Source: Sulfitobacter marinus
Lineage (GTDB): Bacteria; Pseudomonadota; Alphaproteobacteria; Rhodobacterales; Rhodobacteraceae
NCBI RefSeq assembly: GCF_900116285.1
Contig: NZ_FPAJ01000001.1
Span: 744,001-808,000 of the forward strand
DNA length: 64,000 nt
Direction: 5' to 3'
Shown: positions 18,239 to 28,397 of the stretch, piece by piece
Numbering within the stretch: the first letter of the stretch is position 1
How the letters are laid out: every line of letters starts with the position of its first letter
The notes under the pieces: model-generated
Database searches by the model: none
What the model was told of the DNA's origin: nothing
The model's input: only the letters and a program-made list of their open reading frames with translations
Position numbers and translations under genes: made by a program

Positions 18239-19081
18239 CTAAGGTTTGGCGATCTCGCGCGCCAAGGCACAGAACCCTTCAAGAGGGATTTGTTCAGCCC
18301 GCTCCGTTGGTTTGATACCCGCAGCGATCAGACGATCCTCAATATCCGGTGCAGCCCCCTTGAGCGCTGCGCGCAACATTTTGCGCCGTTGATTAAAGGC
18401 CATCGCAACAACGCGGTTCAGCACAGCAGGATCAGCGGGAAAACGGGGTTCCGCAAGGGCGGTCAAATGCACCACGGCAGAGGATACTTTCGGCGGCGGT
18501 GTAAAGGCCTCGGGCGGGAGGTTCATCACGATCCGTGCGTCCGCCCGCCACTGCGCCAACAAGGCCAACCGGCCATAAGCCTTGGAACCGGGCTGGGCCA
18601 CGATCCTTTGCGCCACTTCGCGTTGGAACATCAATGTCAGGCTGTCCCAGAACGGCGGCCATTCAGCAGGGGTCAGCCAGCGTACCAGCAATTCCGTGCC
18701 CACGTTATAAGGCAGATTGGCCGCGATCCTGATGGGCGGAGTCAGATAGGCCAGCGGGTCAATTTCAAGCGCGTCGCCTTCGATCACGGTCAACCGATCG
18801 GGATAGGCCTGCGCGATCTCGTTCAGCGCGGGCAGGCAGCGTTTGTCCTTTTCGATGGCCAGCACCCGCCGCGCCCCTTCGGCCAGCAAGCCGCGGGTCA
18901 AGCCACCGGGACCAGGACCGATCTCGAGCACGTCGCAGCCGGACATATCGCCCGCTTGGCGCGCGATCTTGGCGGTCAGGTTGAGATCAAGCAGGAAGTT
19001 CTGCCCCAGCGATTTGCGCGCCTTGAGATCATGGGTGTTGATGACATCGCGCAAAGGCGGAAGCGTATCGATTGCGGTCAT
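18239..19081 (-). CDS. rsmA: 16S rRNA (adenine1518/1519-N6)-dimethyltransferase
   Basis: Dimethylates two adjacent adenines in the 3' terminal helix of 16S rRNA (KsgA). Motif I appears as [16 protein letters not shown] after the hallmark [13 protein letters not shown], and the catalytic NLPY is in [16 protein letters not shown]. Length 280 residues is typical. It ends a minus-strand run that begins with lptF and passes through lptG, lptD, surA and pdxA, an order seen in many proteobacteria (with surA-pdxA-ksgA conserved as far as E. coli). Confidence 0.96.
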   Translation of the reverse strand: MTAIDTLPPLRDVINTHDLKARKSLGQNFLLDLNLTAKIARQAGDMSGCDVLEIGPGPGGLTRGLLAEGARRVLAIEKDKRCLPALNEIAQAYPDRLTVIEGDALEIDPLAYLTPPIRIAANLPYNVGTELLVRWLTPAEWPPFWDSLTLMFQREVAQRIVAQPGSKAYGRLALLAQWRADARIVMNLPPEAFTPPPKVSSAVVHLTALAEPRFPADPAVLNRVVAMAFNQRRKMLRAALKGAAPDIEDRLIAAGIKPTERAEQIPLEGFCALAREIAKP

Positions 19082-19103
19082 GTTGTGATTTCGCCTTCGG
19101 CGA

Positions 19104-19124
19104 GGATATTTAAGAGCCAGAGAA
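19104..19124 (-). repeat. Intergenic repeat element, copy 1 (GGATATTT-N3-AGCCAGAGAA)
   Basis: GGATATTT, three bases, then AGCCAGAGAA. The same arrangement with the same spacing recurs at 29114-29134. Both copies sit in a gap after one minus-strand gene and before the next. Next to this copy is CGCCTTCGGCG, a short inverted repeat. A related sequence lacking the second half, AAAATCCTCGCCGAAGGC, lies in the proB-proA gap near 46651. Confidence 0.5.
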
Positions 19125-19127
19125 GCA

Positions 19128-20096
19128 TCAGGACGTCGCCATTTTATAGGCTAGGCGGATCGCCTCGACCATGCTGGTGGGGTTTGCGATGCCTGTGCCT
19201 GCGATGTCAAAGGCAGTGCCATGATCCGGTGAGGTGCGAATGAAAGGCAACCCCAGCGTAACATTCACGCCGCGGTCAAAATCCAGTGTTTTAATCGGGA
19301 TCAACGCCTGATCGTGGTACATCGCAATCGCCGCATCATAGCGAGCACGGGCGGCGGCATGGAACATCGTATCAGCGGGCAAGGGCCCCATCAGATCAAA
19401 CCCTTCGTCTTGCATGGTCTTGACCAGATCGTTCATCCAGTCGATTTCCTGACGACCCATTGTGCCGCCTTCGCCCGCATGGGGATTCAGGCCCGCGATG
19501 GCGATTTTAGGCTGCGCGATGCCGAATTGGGTTTTCAGGCCAGCAGCGGTGATTTCGATTACCCGGCGCAGGTGGGCGGGTGTCAGGACATGCGGGACTT
19601 GATCCAGCGCGATGTGGATCGTCGCGGGCACAACACGCAGCTGATCCGAGGCCAGCATCATCACCACGTCATCGACACCGGCAAGTGCGGCGAGGTATTC
19701 CGTATGACCCGGATAAGCGAAATTCGCGCCGTCCTTGAGCGCCTTTTTATGAATAGGGGCCGTGGTCAGGGCGCAGGCATCACCCGCGCGCACCAGATCC
19801 ACCCCGCGTGCGATCACGTCAATCACGGCTTGGGCATTGGCGGGGTTGGCTTGCCCCAGCACGTTATCCGCAGGAAAGGCATGTGCTAAAACCGGAAGCG
19901 CGTCGGGGGATGTATTTAGTACCTGATCGCAATCATTAACCACACGGTGCGGAATATCCGCCGGTAAGTGGCGCGGATCGCCGAGCCAGACCATTGGCAC
20001 TTCGCCGGCCAGCACAGCCCAAGCGCGGGCTGCGACCTCTGGCCCGATGCCTGCCGGTTCACCGCATGAGATGACGACAGGCCGCGCGCCGGTCAT
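19128..20096 (-). CDS. pdxA: 4-hydroxythreonine-4-phosphate dehydrogenase
   Basis: NAD-dependent enzyme of pyridoxal 5'-phosphate synthesis in the deoxyxylulose-5-phosphate-dependent route. Characteristic blocks: [17 protein letters not shown] at the N-terminus, [35 protein letters not shown] and [14 protein letters not shown], which carry the metal-binding histidines and phosphate site. Length of 322 residues is normal. The start overlaps the surA stop by four bases (ATGA). No other vitamin B6 genes are in the window. Confidence 0.95.
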   Translation of the reverse strand: MTGARPVVISCGEPAGIGPEVAARAWAVLAGEVPMVWLGDPRHLPADIPHRVVNDCDQVLNTSPDALPVLAHAFPADNVLGQANPANAQAVIDVIARGVDLVRAGDACALTTAPIHKKALKDGANFAYPGHTEYLAALAGVDDVVMMLASDQLRVVPATIHIALDQVPHVLTPAHLRRVIEITAAGLKTQFGIAQPKIAIAGLNPHAGEGGTMGRQEIDWMNDLVKTMQDEGFDLMGPLPADTMFHAAARARYDAAIAMYHDQALIPIKTLDFDRGVNVTLGLPFIRTSPDHGTAFDIAGTGIANPTSMVEAIRLAYKMATS

Positions 20097-21310
20097 TTGC
20101 GCACGATACGGGCGTCGGCCTTGAGCTGATCAAGCAATTGATCCGCATAGCCCGCCAGACGTTCCTGACGCAGCGCATTGATCACCGCATCGCGGCTGGC
20201 TTCTTGGTTCGCGGTGGCTGTGCGGCTGCACAACATCAGGAACATGAGCGTTTGGCCATCGGAGCGGGTCAGCGCCGTGGACACTTCACCCGGATCAAGC
20301 TTGGACAGTTCAATCGCGATGTCTTGGGCGATCTCGCCGGGGGCCTTCGTGGTACGCTCAAGCACCTCGGCGGGCTGGCCTTGGGCCTCCCCGTAGAGAT
20401 CGTTGCAGGTATCAACGCGGGCGCGAATTTTCGCAGCTTGGGCCAAGGTTTCGGGGCTACGGCCACCAGCCAGATAATACGCGGCATACTCAATCGAGGA
20501 ATAGCTGCTGGTAGGGTTGCCGGTTTCCTGAATATCGCGCAACTGGAACAGAGCCACCGCATTGGGGATCGGCAGGGGTGCTGTCACTTCGCCCGGTGCA
20601 AGCGCAAGGATCAGCGGCTGCAATGTCGGCGGGAGCAAGGACAGGTCTTGCCAGCCTAGACGGCCTCCACGTCCGCGCGAGGCGGTTGCGGAATATTGCG
20701 TGGCATAATTGGAGAACTCCCCCACCGATTGCGACTGCGAGATTTGTTCGGCCAAGGCCGTCACTTGTTCAGCGTTCTCAGGCGGGGCTGGAATAATAAT
20801 CTCGGAGACAAGCACCCGCACGCCGCTGTTACTGGCTGTGCCCAGTGCGCGGTCGATTTCCGCATCGGTGATCTGGACCCGCGATGAATAGCGCGCCCGC
20901 ACCAACTCACGCCAGCCGATGGAATTCACCACAAAATCGCGAAATGTCTCGGGCGAGACGCCGGACTGGCCAAGCGCTTTGGTAAATTCCTCGGTGCTCA
21001 GATTTGCGCGGGCTGCAAATTCTGCAAGGCTTTCATCGATGCCTTCGGGGGTCAGCTCAATCCCCGCGTCGGCCACCGCTTCGTTGCGGATGCGCTCGTC
21101 GATCAAGACGTCTACGATCCTGTCACGGGTGGCACCAGGTGCATTCAAAAGCTGCAAAAACTTTTGCCGCTGCTGCACTTCGTATTCGGTCACAACGGAT
21201 TGGTTCACCTTAGCGACAGGCGCATAAAGGTTTTGCGCAAAGGCGGGTGCGGCGGCCATGACCGCAAATCCAGCAATCGCAAGGCGCTGTGTCAGACGGC
21301 TCAGGTTCAT
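20093..21310 (-). CDS. surA: Periplasmic chaperone / peptidyl-prolyl isomerase SurA
   Basis: Helps outer-membrane proteins such as LptD to fold. The ATG at 21310 gives MNLSRLTQRLAIAGFAVMAA, a signal peptide ending near AFAQ; another ATG at 21328 would overlap lptD and add six residues. The SurA N-terminal domain covers about residues 30-150 (KVNQSVVTEYEVQQRQKFLQ) and a parvulin-like PPIase domain lies at about 165-275 (RGGRLGWQDLSLLPP, APLPIPNAVALFQLRD). Only one PPIase domain is evident, fewer than E. coli SurA. Position between lptD and pdxA supports the call. Confidence 0.88.
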   Translation of the reverse strand: MNLSRLTQRLAIAGFAVMAAAPAFAQNLYAPVAKVNQSVVTEYEVQQRQKFLQLLNAPGATRDRIVDVLIDERIRNEAVADAGIELTPEGIDESLAEFAARANLSTEEFTKALGQSGVSPETFRDFVVNSIGWRELVRARYSSRVQITDAEIDRALGTASNSGVRVLVSEIIIPAPPENAEQVTALAEQISQSQSVGEFSNYATQYSATASRGRGGRLGWQDLSLLPPTLQPLILALAPGEVTAPLPIPNAVALFQLRDIQETGNPTSSYSSIEYAAYYLAGGRSPETLAQAAKIRARVDTCNDLYGEAQGQPAEVLERTTKAPGEIAQDIAIELSKLDPGEVSTALTRSDGQTLMFLMLCSRTATANQEASRDAVINALRQERLAGYADQLLDQLKADARIVRK

Positions 21311-21315
21311 CTTAG

Positions 21316-23442
21316 TTACATCCCACATGATCGCACATATCTTTCTTTTCCGTTGGAGGCAGAAAAGCCCCGCACGCCGATGTTAAACCCGATATCTGTC
21401 GAGGGCTCAACACTTGTTGATGAGGTATAGCGACGGCGCACCAAAAGGTCGACGCTGACGCATTCATTGATATAGGTCAGCCCAAGCCCGACCGTGGTCG
21501 CACGGTTGTTTTCAATGTCATAACGGACATCACCATTCGCCGCCCAATGATTGTGGAAATCATAGGTTCCATCCAGAGAAATCTCTGACACGGGTTCGTT
21601 GAGATTTTCTGCTGCATCGGCTTCCATCCAGACATATGTGCCGCCAAGGACGATGTTCCGAAAGCCCCAATCGCCACGTATTTCGGCTTTGGTCAGTTCA
21701 AAATCGGTGTCAAACAAGCTGCGGGCTGTCAGCGACATTCCCGTTTGATTACGGAGTTGACCGGCCAGCAAGATATTTGATTGGTGTCCCGAAAGCCCCG
21801 ACAATTCGGTGAAATCTTCGTCCAGGATCGCCCTGAACACCTGACCCGCCGAAATATGAGCATCCCACCCCTGCGGATCAAAGCGCGACCAGTTCATGCC
21901 CACCGCAGTCACAGTGCCGCGTTCCTGACGATCCGGGCTGGGAAAACGCGACAGGCTCAGCAAATTTCCCTGATCGAACTCGACCCGTGTGCTTTCCTCG
22001 TTCGGGATGTCCAGACGATCACCACCGATCCAGCCGATTTGAGCCAGCGGCGTCAGCATTTGCGTCACACCACCGGCCCCGGCGCGCACCATCGGATAGC
22101 TTAGGCCAACGGAGGCGAATGGCACCAGATCGGTGTGGTTTTGGGCATATGTAGAATCCTGGGTGATATCAAAGCCGTTAAACCCCAAGCCAGCACGGGC
22201 GTCCGACACCAAGCCGCTTTGGTGGGTAAACCGGCGCAAGTACTCCAACTTGCCATTGATGCGCGCCAGATCGCGGCCGGTGATGTCCACGGTCGAGCTA
22301 CGGCGATGGCTATGCGCATTCAGTGACAGGCGTACTTCGCCGCCAACCGATTTAGGAAAGAAGCGACGCTCAAACTCTCCGTCAATGACGATGGTTGGTA
22401 AGGTCGAATTTATCTCGCCGTCGCGAAGCGATTCATAATTATACAGGCTCGCCTGTACGTAACTATCGCGCCGTGTACGGCTGACGACGATATCGCTGCG
22501 TAAACGGTCTCCGCCCACGCCGCCCAGATAGTCGTATTCGGTCAAATAGGATTCGTCGCTGACGATCTTGATGTTGAAGCTCAGTATAAAATCGCGTTCC
22601 AAATCGAACCAGCCCAGCCAATTAATGTAGCCGCGGTTTGTACCGGGGATCTCGTCATCTCGGGTATAGGCCCCTTCGAGTGAGGTATACCCGTCGACAA
22701 ATGCCTGCCGATATCTGAATTCTAATGTGCGGGTAGCGCTCGACAGATATGGGGTCAGGGTCAGATCACGGCTGTCGCCCAATTTTATAAAATATGGAAT
22801 TTTGAGGCCGGTGCCCAGTTGCGATGTTGTCCGTATTGATGATGTTAAAAAACCGGTCGCGCGATACAATGTCGGGTCTGGCATGCGCAAACGGGGCAGG
22901 TAAAAGACCGGCACGTTTTTGATGTGGAAGGTCGCGTCATCAAAGTAAAGTTGCTGTTCAACCTTGTCGTGGATCACCCGGCGCGCCCGGATTTGCCACA
23001 AAGGGACTTCCCCATTTTCGCATATCTTACAGGATGTTACCGCCGTCTTATAGAGCTGACTATAGCGCCCATCCACCCGGTCGAGCTGCACCGCTGCCAA
23101 TTGCACCTGTTGGTCCATCACCATACGTGCGCCAGTCAACAGACCATTTTGCAAATCCCTGTCCAATTGCGCCTCATCAGCCAAAATGACAGTATCCCCG
23201 CCATCCGTCAGTACAATCGGCCCTTCGATCGTAAGCGCGCCGGTTTGCTCATCATAGCTGATTGATTTGGCCTGAATGCGGGTATCGCCTTGAAACGCCT
23301 CGACGTTGCCGCGCGCAATCAACACACGATCGCGAGTGATCAACAGGTCATCCGCCACCAAAACGGCGGGACGCTCATCGGGTGTTTGCGCAACTGCGGG
23401 CAGGGGCAGCAGCAAGCAAAGCGCCAACAACAACTGCCGCAT
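21316..23442 (-). CDS. lptD: LPS-assembly outer-membrane protein LptD
   Basis: Beta-barrel that inserts lipopolysaccharide into the outer leaflet. A signal peptide (MRQLLLALCLLLPLPAVAQ) is followed by an OstA-like periplasmic domain (residues ~25-135: VLVADDLLITRDRVLIARGN) and a large barrel domain with the LPTD signature around RLRMPDPTLYRATGFL. The start at 23442 is preferred because GGAGG lies nine bases upstream; an ATG at 23451 touches that GGAGG and cannot use it. The 708-residue length is normal. It starts just outside the lptG stop. Confidence 0.95.
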   Translation of the reverse strand: MRQLLLALCLLLPLPAVAQTPDERPAVLVADDLLITRDRVLIARGNVEAFQGDTRIQAKSISYDEQTGALTIEGPIVLTDGGDTVILADEAQLDRDLQNGLLTGARMVMDQQVQLAAVQLDRVDGRYSQLYKTAVTSCKICENGEVPLWQIRARRVIHDKVEQQLYFDDATFHIKNVPVFYLPRLRMPDPTLYRATGFLTSSIRTTSQLGTGLKIPYFIKLGDSRDLTLTPYLSSATRTLEFRYRQAFVDGYTSLEGAYTRDDEIPGTNRGYINWLGWFDLERDFILSFNIKIVSDESYLTEYDYLGGVGGDRLRSDIVVSRTRRDSYVQASLYNYESLRDGEINSTLPTIVIDGEFERRFFPKSVGGEVRLSLNAHSHRRSSTVDITGRDLARINGKLEYLRRFTHQSGLVSDARAGLGFNGFDITQDSTYAQNHTDLVPFASVGLSYPMVRAGAGGVTQMLTPLAQIGWIGGDRLDIPNEESTRVEFDQGNLLSLSRFPSPDRQERGTVTAVGMNWSRFDPQGWDAHISAGQVFRAILDEDFTELSGLSGHQSNILLAGQLRNQTGMSLTARSLFDTDFELTKAEIRGDWGFRNIVLGGTYVWMEADAAENLNEPVSEISLDGTYDFHNHWAANGDVRYDIENNRATTVGLGLTYINECVSVDLLVRRRYTSSTSVEPSTDIGFNIGVRGFSASNGKERYVRSCGM

Positions 23443-23443
23443 A

Positions 23444-24541
23444 TTAGCCATCCTCCGCATGCAGCAACAAGCCAAGCGCCAATAGGATCGACGCCAACGG
23501 TGGTGCCCAAGCCGCCAGGACAACTGGAATCTGTCCGTTTTCCCCCAAAATCTGTGCAAAACTGCGAATGAAATACAAACCGAACCCCAACAGAACAGAT
23601 GCCAACACGGCAATGCCTGTGCCCCCGAACCTCGTATGGCGCATGGTGAATGCGCTCGCAACCAGAACCATCGCCACCAGGAAAAACGGGCGCGCCATTT
23701 CGGTCTGAAGCCAGACTTTGTGGCGGCGGGGCGAAAACCCTGCCTGCTCCAGCTGACGGATAAAATCAGGCAAGTCATAAATCGAGACCGCCCCCGGATC
23801 ACTGATGCTTTCGCGGATACGGTCCAGCGTTAGATTGGATGGCAATGTCAGCGTCTCGAAATACTCGGCATTGGCTTCGGCATTCACCCCGACTTCAAGC
23901 GGCCATGACTTTGCGCCGCTCAGCACCCAAGTGTTATCTTCCAGCGCGGCGCTAGTCGCCTCGATCCGGCGAATGGGGCCACCCTCGGGGGCGTAGGCAA
24001 TAAAGGTGACATCATAGAGCACCGACGCGTCCTCATTAGAGCGCCACGCTCGGATCACCGTTTGTCCCAGCTCACCGCCCTGACGCAGCCACAGACCTTC
24101 GGCGCTGATCGACAAAGCAGAGGCACCGCCCGCGCGAATATTCTCGGTCAGCTGCAAATAACGTTTCGCAGTGGCGGCCACAATCGGATTGAGCATGCCA
24201 ACGGCCATCACACCGATGAGAAACGCAGTCACAATAGGTGCGCGCAAGGCAACAAGCGCGGACCGCCCCGCCGCACGTGTCACGACAAGTTCGGAAGATC
24301 GCGCGAGAGACAAAAACAAAACAACGGTCGCCAAGATCATGATCAAGGGTAAAATCAGGTTCATGGTTTCGGGGGTGTTAAGCAGGGTCAGCCCCAAAAT
24401 GCGCTGCCACCCGATATCATAGCTGCCGAATTTACGCGCATGTTCAACCATATCGATCAAGATCAACAGTGCAAACAGCACCGCCGATATCAGCAAAAAG
24501 CCCGTCAGAAAACGGCGCGCGAAATAGAAATGCAGGATCAT
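23444..24541 (-). CDS. lptG: LPS export permease LptG
   Basis: Inner-membrane subunit of the LptB2FG transporter that extracts lipopolysaccharide for transport to the surface. Of 365 residues, it has the YjgP/YjgQ layout: helices at both ends and a periplasmic beta-jellyroll in the middle (EGLWLRQGGELGQTVIRA, TLPSNLTLDRIRES). The ATG at 24541 (MILHFYFARRFLTGF) is in a four-base overlap with the lptF stop; the longer open frame is inside lptF. The LptB ATPase gene is not in this window. Confidence 0.94.
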   Translation of the reverse strand: MILHFYFARRFLTGFLLISAVLFALLILIDMVEHARKFGSYDIGWQRILGLTLLNTPETMNLILPLIMILATVVLFLSLARSSELVVTRAAGRSALVALRAPIVTAFLIGVMAVGMLNPIVAATAKRYLQLTENIRAGGASALSISAEGLWLRQGGELGQTVIRAWRSNEDASVLYDVTFIAYAPEGGPIRRIEATSAALEDNTWVLSGAKSWPLEVGVNAEANAEYFETLTLPSNLTLDRIRESISDPGAVSIYDLPDFIRQLEQAGFSPRRHKVWLQTEMARPFFLVAMVLVASAFTMRHTRFGGTGIAVLASVLLGFGLYFIRSFAQILGENGQIPVVLAAWAPPLASILLALGLLLHAEDG

Positions 24542-25668
24542 GCCGCCCCCTTCACCCGTAGCATCCGGCGCAGCGCGCCGGGATGCGCGGTTTGCCAGAT
24601 CATCGCCAGCGCAATAGTTAGTCCTATCAAGCTTGGCAGGTAGATCAGCGGCCACCGGCTGGCATCGCTGCGCACCACGCCTTCTATCGTTCCACGAAAA
24701 CCGTCAATGGCAATCAACAGCCCAAAAGCGATCACAATTTCACGCCAGACGCCAAACCGTGAAAACCCGCCCAAAATCAATGTGGCATAGCCAATCATGG
24801 CCGCGACGATACAAAACAGCGGCGCAGCAAACCGACTGTGAAATTCTTCAGCGATCATCCCTTGGGATACCCTGACCTTGGCTCCAAGGGCGGACCAACC
24901 TGTGAACAACGCAGGGGTCACCATCGTATCGACCGACGTATAATTATTGGTGATGTCGCTAACGAGCGCCGATATATCGAAGGAAAAGTCGCGGAACTTG
25001 GTCGTCGATAGCTGGTTGGTTTCATTGTTCAGACGTTGCGCCAGACCGTCTACCATAATCACGGTCTTCCCGTCACCATTGCGCACAAGATAGGCCTCGG
25101 ATGCGGAATATATCATGCCCTCATTAGGATCACGGCGATCTGACAAAAATACATCGCGCAAAACGCCATTCGGGCCGATCAAACGGGTGTAGAACGTCAC
25201 CTTGGACGTGGGGTGCAGAAATTCGCCCTCGGTCAGCAGCCGCGCGGATACGTTTCGTGAAATCTCAGCCTCGCGTTGGGTCAGTTGCGCTTTGGCCATT
25301 GGCACCAAAAAATGGGTCAGAACAGACAACATCGCCGCAACGCAGATCCCATAGACCAGCACCGGGCGTGCCAAACGCCAAGGGCCGCTGCCCGTCGCCT
25401 GAAGCACGGTTAGCTCAGCCTCGCTGGTCATGCGGTTGATCACATAGACCGATCCTGCAAATGCCGCGATGGGAAATACTGTGGTGATCAACTTGGGCAG
25501 ACCCAACACGGTGAATTCCAGAAACACCAGCGCCGTCTGGCCATCGCCAATCAGGCGGTCAAACAAGATAACGGCGCGGTTGATCCAGAAAATCGCGACC
25601 AGGACCAGCGCAAAGAAGCTGAACAGGATCAGAAACTGGGACAACATATAGCGGTCGAACTTAGCCAT
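24538..25668 (-). CDS. lptF: LPS export permease LptF
   Basis: Partner of LptG in the inner-membrane LPS extractor, 376 residues. The start MAKFDRYMLSQFLILFSFFALVLV is typical, with six predicted membrane helices and a periplasmic domain carrying LLTEGEFLHPTSKVTFYTR. It leads the minus-strand envelope operon and is divergent from pepA over 136 bp, where promoters for both must lie; none stands out. Confidence 0.94.
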   Translation of the reverse strand: MAKFDRYMLSQFLILFSFFALVLVAIFWINRAVILFDRLIGDGQTALVFLEFTVLGLPKLITTVFPIAAFAGSVYVINRMTSEAELTVLQATGSGPWRLARPVLVYGICVAAMLSVLTHFLVPMAKAQLTQREAEISRNVSARLLTEGEFLHPTSKVTFYTRLIGPNGVLRDVFLSDRRDPNEGMIYSASEAYLVRNGDGKTVIMVDGLAQRLNNETNQLSTTKFRDFSFDISALVSDITNNYTSVDTMVTPALFTGWSALGAKVRVSQGMIAEEFHSRFAAPLFCIVAAMIGYATLILGGFSRFGVWREIVIAFGLLIAIDGFRGTIEGVVRSDASRWPLIYLPSLIGLTIALAMIWQTAHPGALRRMLRVKGAA

Positions 25669-25804
25669 TCTGCGTCCCTTGGGTTTTTAGCGGATATTTT
25701 CGACGCAGGATAAAACAAATTTTCCTCGGCGAAAACTGCTATCTGGCCTTAGCGGCGACTGCGCGCTAGGTCTGTAGGTAATTCATATGAAAAGGACGCC
25801 GATC

Positions 25805-27277
25805 ATGACCGCATTGACCCCAATCAGCTTTGCCCAAACTGACATCGACCAAATTGCCGGGCACGCGGGCCGTGTTGCCGTCACCATTGATTCCGAAGGC
25901 AAGATGAACCCAAGCGCGCGCCGGATCAACAAACTGACCAAAGGTGCGCTGGAACGTCTAATTCAAACAACCAAATTCGCCGATCTTAAACCCGGCGAGG
26001 TACTGAGCATGGGCTATCCCACCGGCATGACGGCAGAAGCGGTCGATGTGATCCACTTGGCAAACAACGCGAATATTGATGATCTGCGCAAAGCTGGGGC
26101 AAGCCTGGCCAAGCTGCGCGGTGCGACCGATTTGCTGGTTTTGACAGGCGGGTTGCGCAAATCGGCCGAGCTGTGCTTTGGCCTTGCCATGCGCGACTAC
26201 AGCTTTGAGGACAACAAAAGCGATGGCAAACCGCGCAAGGGGACGGTCACAATCATGGCCAGCAAACCCGATGAGGTGAAAGAGGCGGCAGAACCCCTGC
26301 TGGCCATCGCTGACGGGGTCTTTATGACCCGCGACCTGACCAATGAGCCGGCCAATGTGCTCACAACCACCGAATTCGCTGACCGCCTAGCCGAAATGGA
26401 AAACATCGGCCTTGAGGTCGAGGTGCTGGACGATGATGCGCTGGAGAAGCTGGGGATGCGGACCCTTCTATCCGTCGGTCAAGGATCGGCCAGCCCGTCT
26501 TATGTCGTTGTTATGAAATGGAATGGCGGCGAAAAAGACGCAGCCCCACTGGCGCTGATCGGCAAAGGCGTTGTGTTTGACACAGGCGGCATCAGCCTGA
26601 AACCCGGCGTCGGCATGGAGGATATGACCATGGACATGGGCGGCGCCGGGGTCGTGGCCGGGGTTATGCGGTCTTTGGCCCTGCGCAAGGCCAAGGCAAA
26701 TGTTGTCGGTCTGGTCGGTCTGGTCGAAAACATGCCCTCGGGCACGGCAACGCGCCCCGGTGACGTAATTAAAACGATGAAGGGTGACACAGTCGAGGTG
26801 ATCAACACCGACGCCGAGGGCCGTTTGGTGCTGTGCGATGTGTTATGGTACGCGCAGGACCGTTTCGAACCTGCTGGTATGATTGATCTGGCCACCCTGA
26901 CAGGCGCCATCGTGATCGGCCTTGGCCATGAAAATGCCGGCGTGTTCTCGAATAATGACGCGCTATGCAATGCCTTTCTCAAGGCTGCTGAGGCCGAGAG
27001 CGAAGGCGCATGGCGGATGCCCATGGGGCCGGGCTATGACAAGCTGTTGAAAAGCCGGATCGCGGATATGAAAAACATCGGCGGGCGCGATGGCGGTGCC
27101 ATTTCAGCGGCGCAATTTCTGGGGCGCTTCGTCAAGGACGAAACCCCCTGGATCCATCTTGATATTGCCGGGGTTGCCTCGCTTAAAACTGAGACAACCT
27201 TGTCGCCGATCGGGGCTACTGGATGGGGCGTTGCATCCCTGAACCGGTTGATTTCGGACAATTTCGAGGGCGAATAA
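25805..27277 (+). CDS. pepA: Leucyl aminopeptidase (M17)
   Basis: Two-metal cytosolic aminopeptidase removing N-terminal residues from peptides. The M17 signature NTDAEGRLVL is present, as are the metal-ligand segments IGKGVVFDTGGISLKPG and ATLTGAIVIGLGHENAG. The ATG at 25805 is chosen because AAGGA sits eight bases upstream; a preceding ATG at 25787 would put that signal inside the coding region. The resulting 490 residues fit the family. holC follows after four bases, the pepA-holC order found widely in proteobacteria. Confidence 0.95.
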   Translation: MTALTPISFAQTDIDQIAGHAGRVAVTIDSEGKMNPSARRINKLTKGALERLIQTTKFADLKPGEVLSMGYPTGMTAEAVDVIHLANNANIDDLRKAGASLAKLRGATDLLVLTGGLRKSAELCFGLAMRDYSFEDNKSDGKPRKGTVTIMASKPDEVKEAAEPLLAIADGVFMTRDLTNEPANVLTTTEFADRLAEMENIGLEVEVLDDDALEKLGMRTLLSVGQGSASPSYVVVMKWNGGEKDAAPLALIGKGVVFDTGGISLKPGVGMEDMTMDMGGAGVVAGVMRSLALRKAKANVVGLVGLVENMPSGTATRPGDVIKTMKGDTVEVINTDAEGRLVLCDVLWYAQDRFEPAGMIDLATLTGAIVIGLGHENAGVFSNNDALCNAFLKAAEAESEGAWRMPMGPGYDKLLKSRIADMKNIGGRDGGAISAAQFLGRFVKDETPWIHLDIAGVASLKTETTLSPIGATGWGVASLNRLISDNFEGE

Positions 27278-27281
27278 CCCA

Positions 27282-27740
27282 ATGGGTGCCGCGTATTTTT
27301 ACCATCTGACACAGCGACCTTTGGTCGAGACGTTAACCATGCTGTTGAGCAAGGCCCAAGGGGCTGGGTGGCGCGTGGCGGTGCGCGGCACCGATACCGA
27401 TTTATTGGCGCAAATGGATGCCGCCCTGTGGCAGGGCCCCGACGACGGGTTTCTGCCACACGGGTTGGCTGGCGGTCCCCATGATGCGGAACAACCGGTT
27501 CTGTTGACCACCCAAACCGATGCGCCAAATGGGGCCACTTGTGTGTTTTCGATCCACGGTGCCGACGTAACAGCGGACGAGGTCGCGGCCCTTGATCGCG
27601 TGTGCATTTTGTTTGACGGGTTGGATGATCTGGCCCTGAACAAAGCGCGCGGGCAGTGGAAGAAACTGAAGGATGCAGGTGCGTCAGCGCAATACTGGTC
27701 GGAAGAAAGCGGCCGTTGGGAGAAAAAGGCCGAGACCTGA
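27282..27740 (+). CDS. holC: DNA polymerase III chi subunit
   Basis: Chi links the clamp loader to SSB at the replication fork. At 152 residues the protein shows GAAYFYHLTQRPLVETLTML at the N-terminus, SFLPHG-like FLPHGLAGGPHDAEQPVLLT, and RVCILFDGLDDLALNKARGQ, all usual for HolC. It lies four bases after pepA and is certainly co-transcribed with it. Confidence 0.93.
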   Translation: MGAAYFYHLTQRPLVETLTMLLSKAQGAGWRVAVRGTDTDLLAQMDAALWQGPDDGFLPHGLAGGPHDAEQPVLLTTQTDAPNGATCVFSIHGADVTADEVAALDRVCILFDGLDDLALNKARGQWKKLKDAGASAQYWSEESGRWEKKAET

Positions 27741-27758
27741 ACAGGTTACTGCGCGACG

Positions 27759-28346
27759 CTAACGTGTCAGAATCAGCTCGTTATTTGAAATCTCAATCCG
27801 GCCCCAGCGTTGCAGATAGCCCATCCCCAGCAGAGATTGCTGCATCTCGCCGTCATTCACCACGGCAGGCACGTCGAAATCGCGCACATCGCCCAATTGC
27901 ACTTCGTTCAACCGCACAAAGGCGGTGCGCACCTCTCCGTTGGCGGTATTGGCGCGACCAAGATAGTTGAGCGTATCAGGCGATAGACCGACGCGCTGCG
28001 CATCCTCGCGGGTGAGGACCATGTCACTGGCACCGGTATCCACGACAAAGCGGATCGGCGCGCCATTGATCTGCACCGTCAAATAATAATGGCCATCTTG
28101 GGCACGGGGCAGGGTGACGGTGCCGATCCCGCCTGAATAGCTTTGCTGGGGCGCGCCGGAATTGCGCGCGATGTCATCCCACAGCGCGTAACCTGCTGCG
28201 GCACCAACAAAAATCATGCCCCAAATTGCGGCCTGTTGCAGGGTTTTGTTAAATCCTTCGCCGCGGCCCTGCATGAAGAACCAGCCAGCGACCATCGCCA
28301 GCAAGACCAAAAGATATATCAAACGACCGGTTTCAAATTCTGCCAT
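27759..28346 (-). CDS. Membrane-anchored retropepsin-like aspartic protease (TIGR02281 type)
   Basis: A 195-residue protein with two N-terminal membrane segments (residues ~9-26 and ~40-56) and a clan AA aspartic protease domain in the periplasm. The active-site motif reads FVVDTGASDMVLT, followed by LGMGYLQRWGRIEI near the end, where a second conserved block lies. Homologues are single-domain retropepsin-like proteases common in alphaproteobacteria, with unknown targets. It converges on holC with 18 bp between. Confidence 0.88.
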   Translation of the reverse strand: MAEFETGRLIYLLVLLAMVAGWFFMQGRGEGFNKTLQQAAIWGMIFVGAAAGYALWDDIARNSGAPQQSYSGGIGTVTLPRAQDGHYYLTVQINGAPIRFVVDTGASDMVLTREDAQRVGLSPDTLNYLGRANTANGEVRTAFVRLNEVQLGDVRDFDVPAVVNDGEMQQSLLGMGYLQRWGRIEISNNELILTR

Positions 28347-28397
28347 TGGACGCTCCGTTGTTCCTTGGGTGGAATATGGGGCGCGTGATGGGGTTTG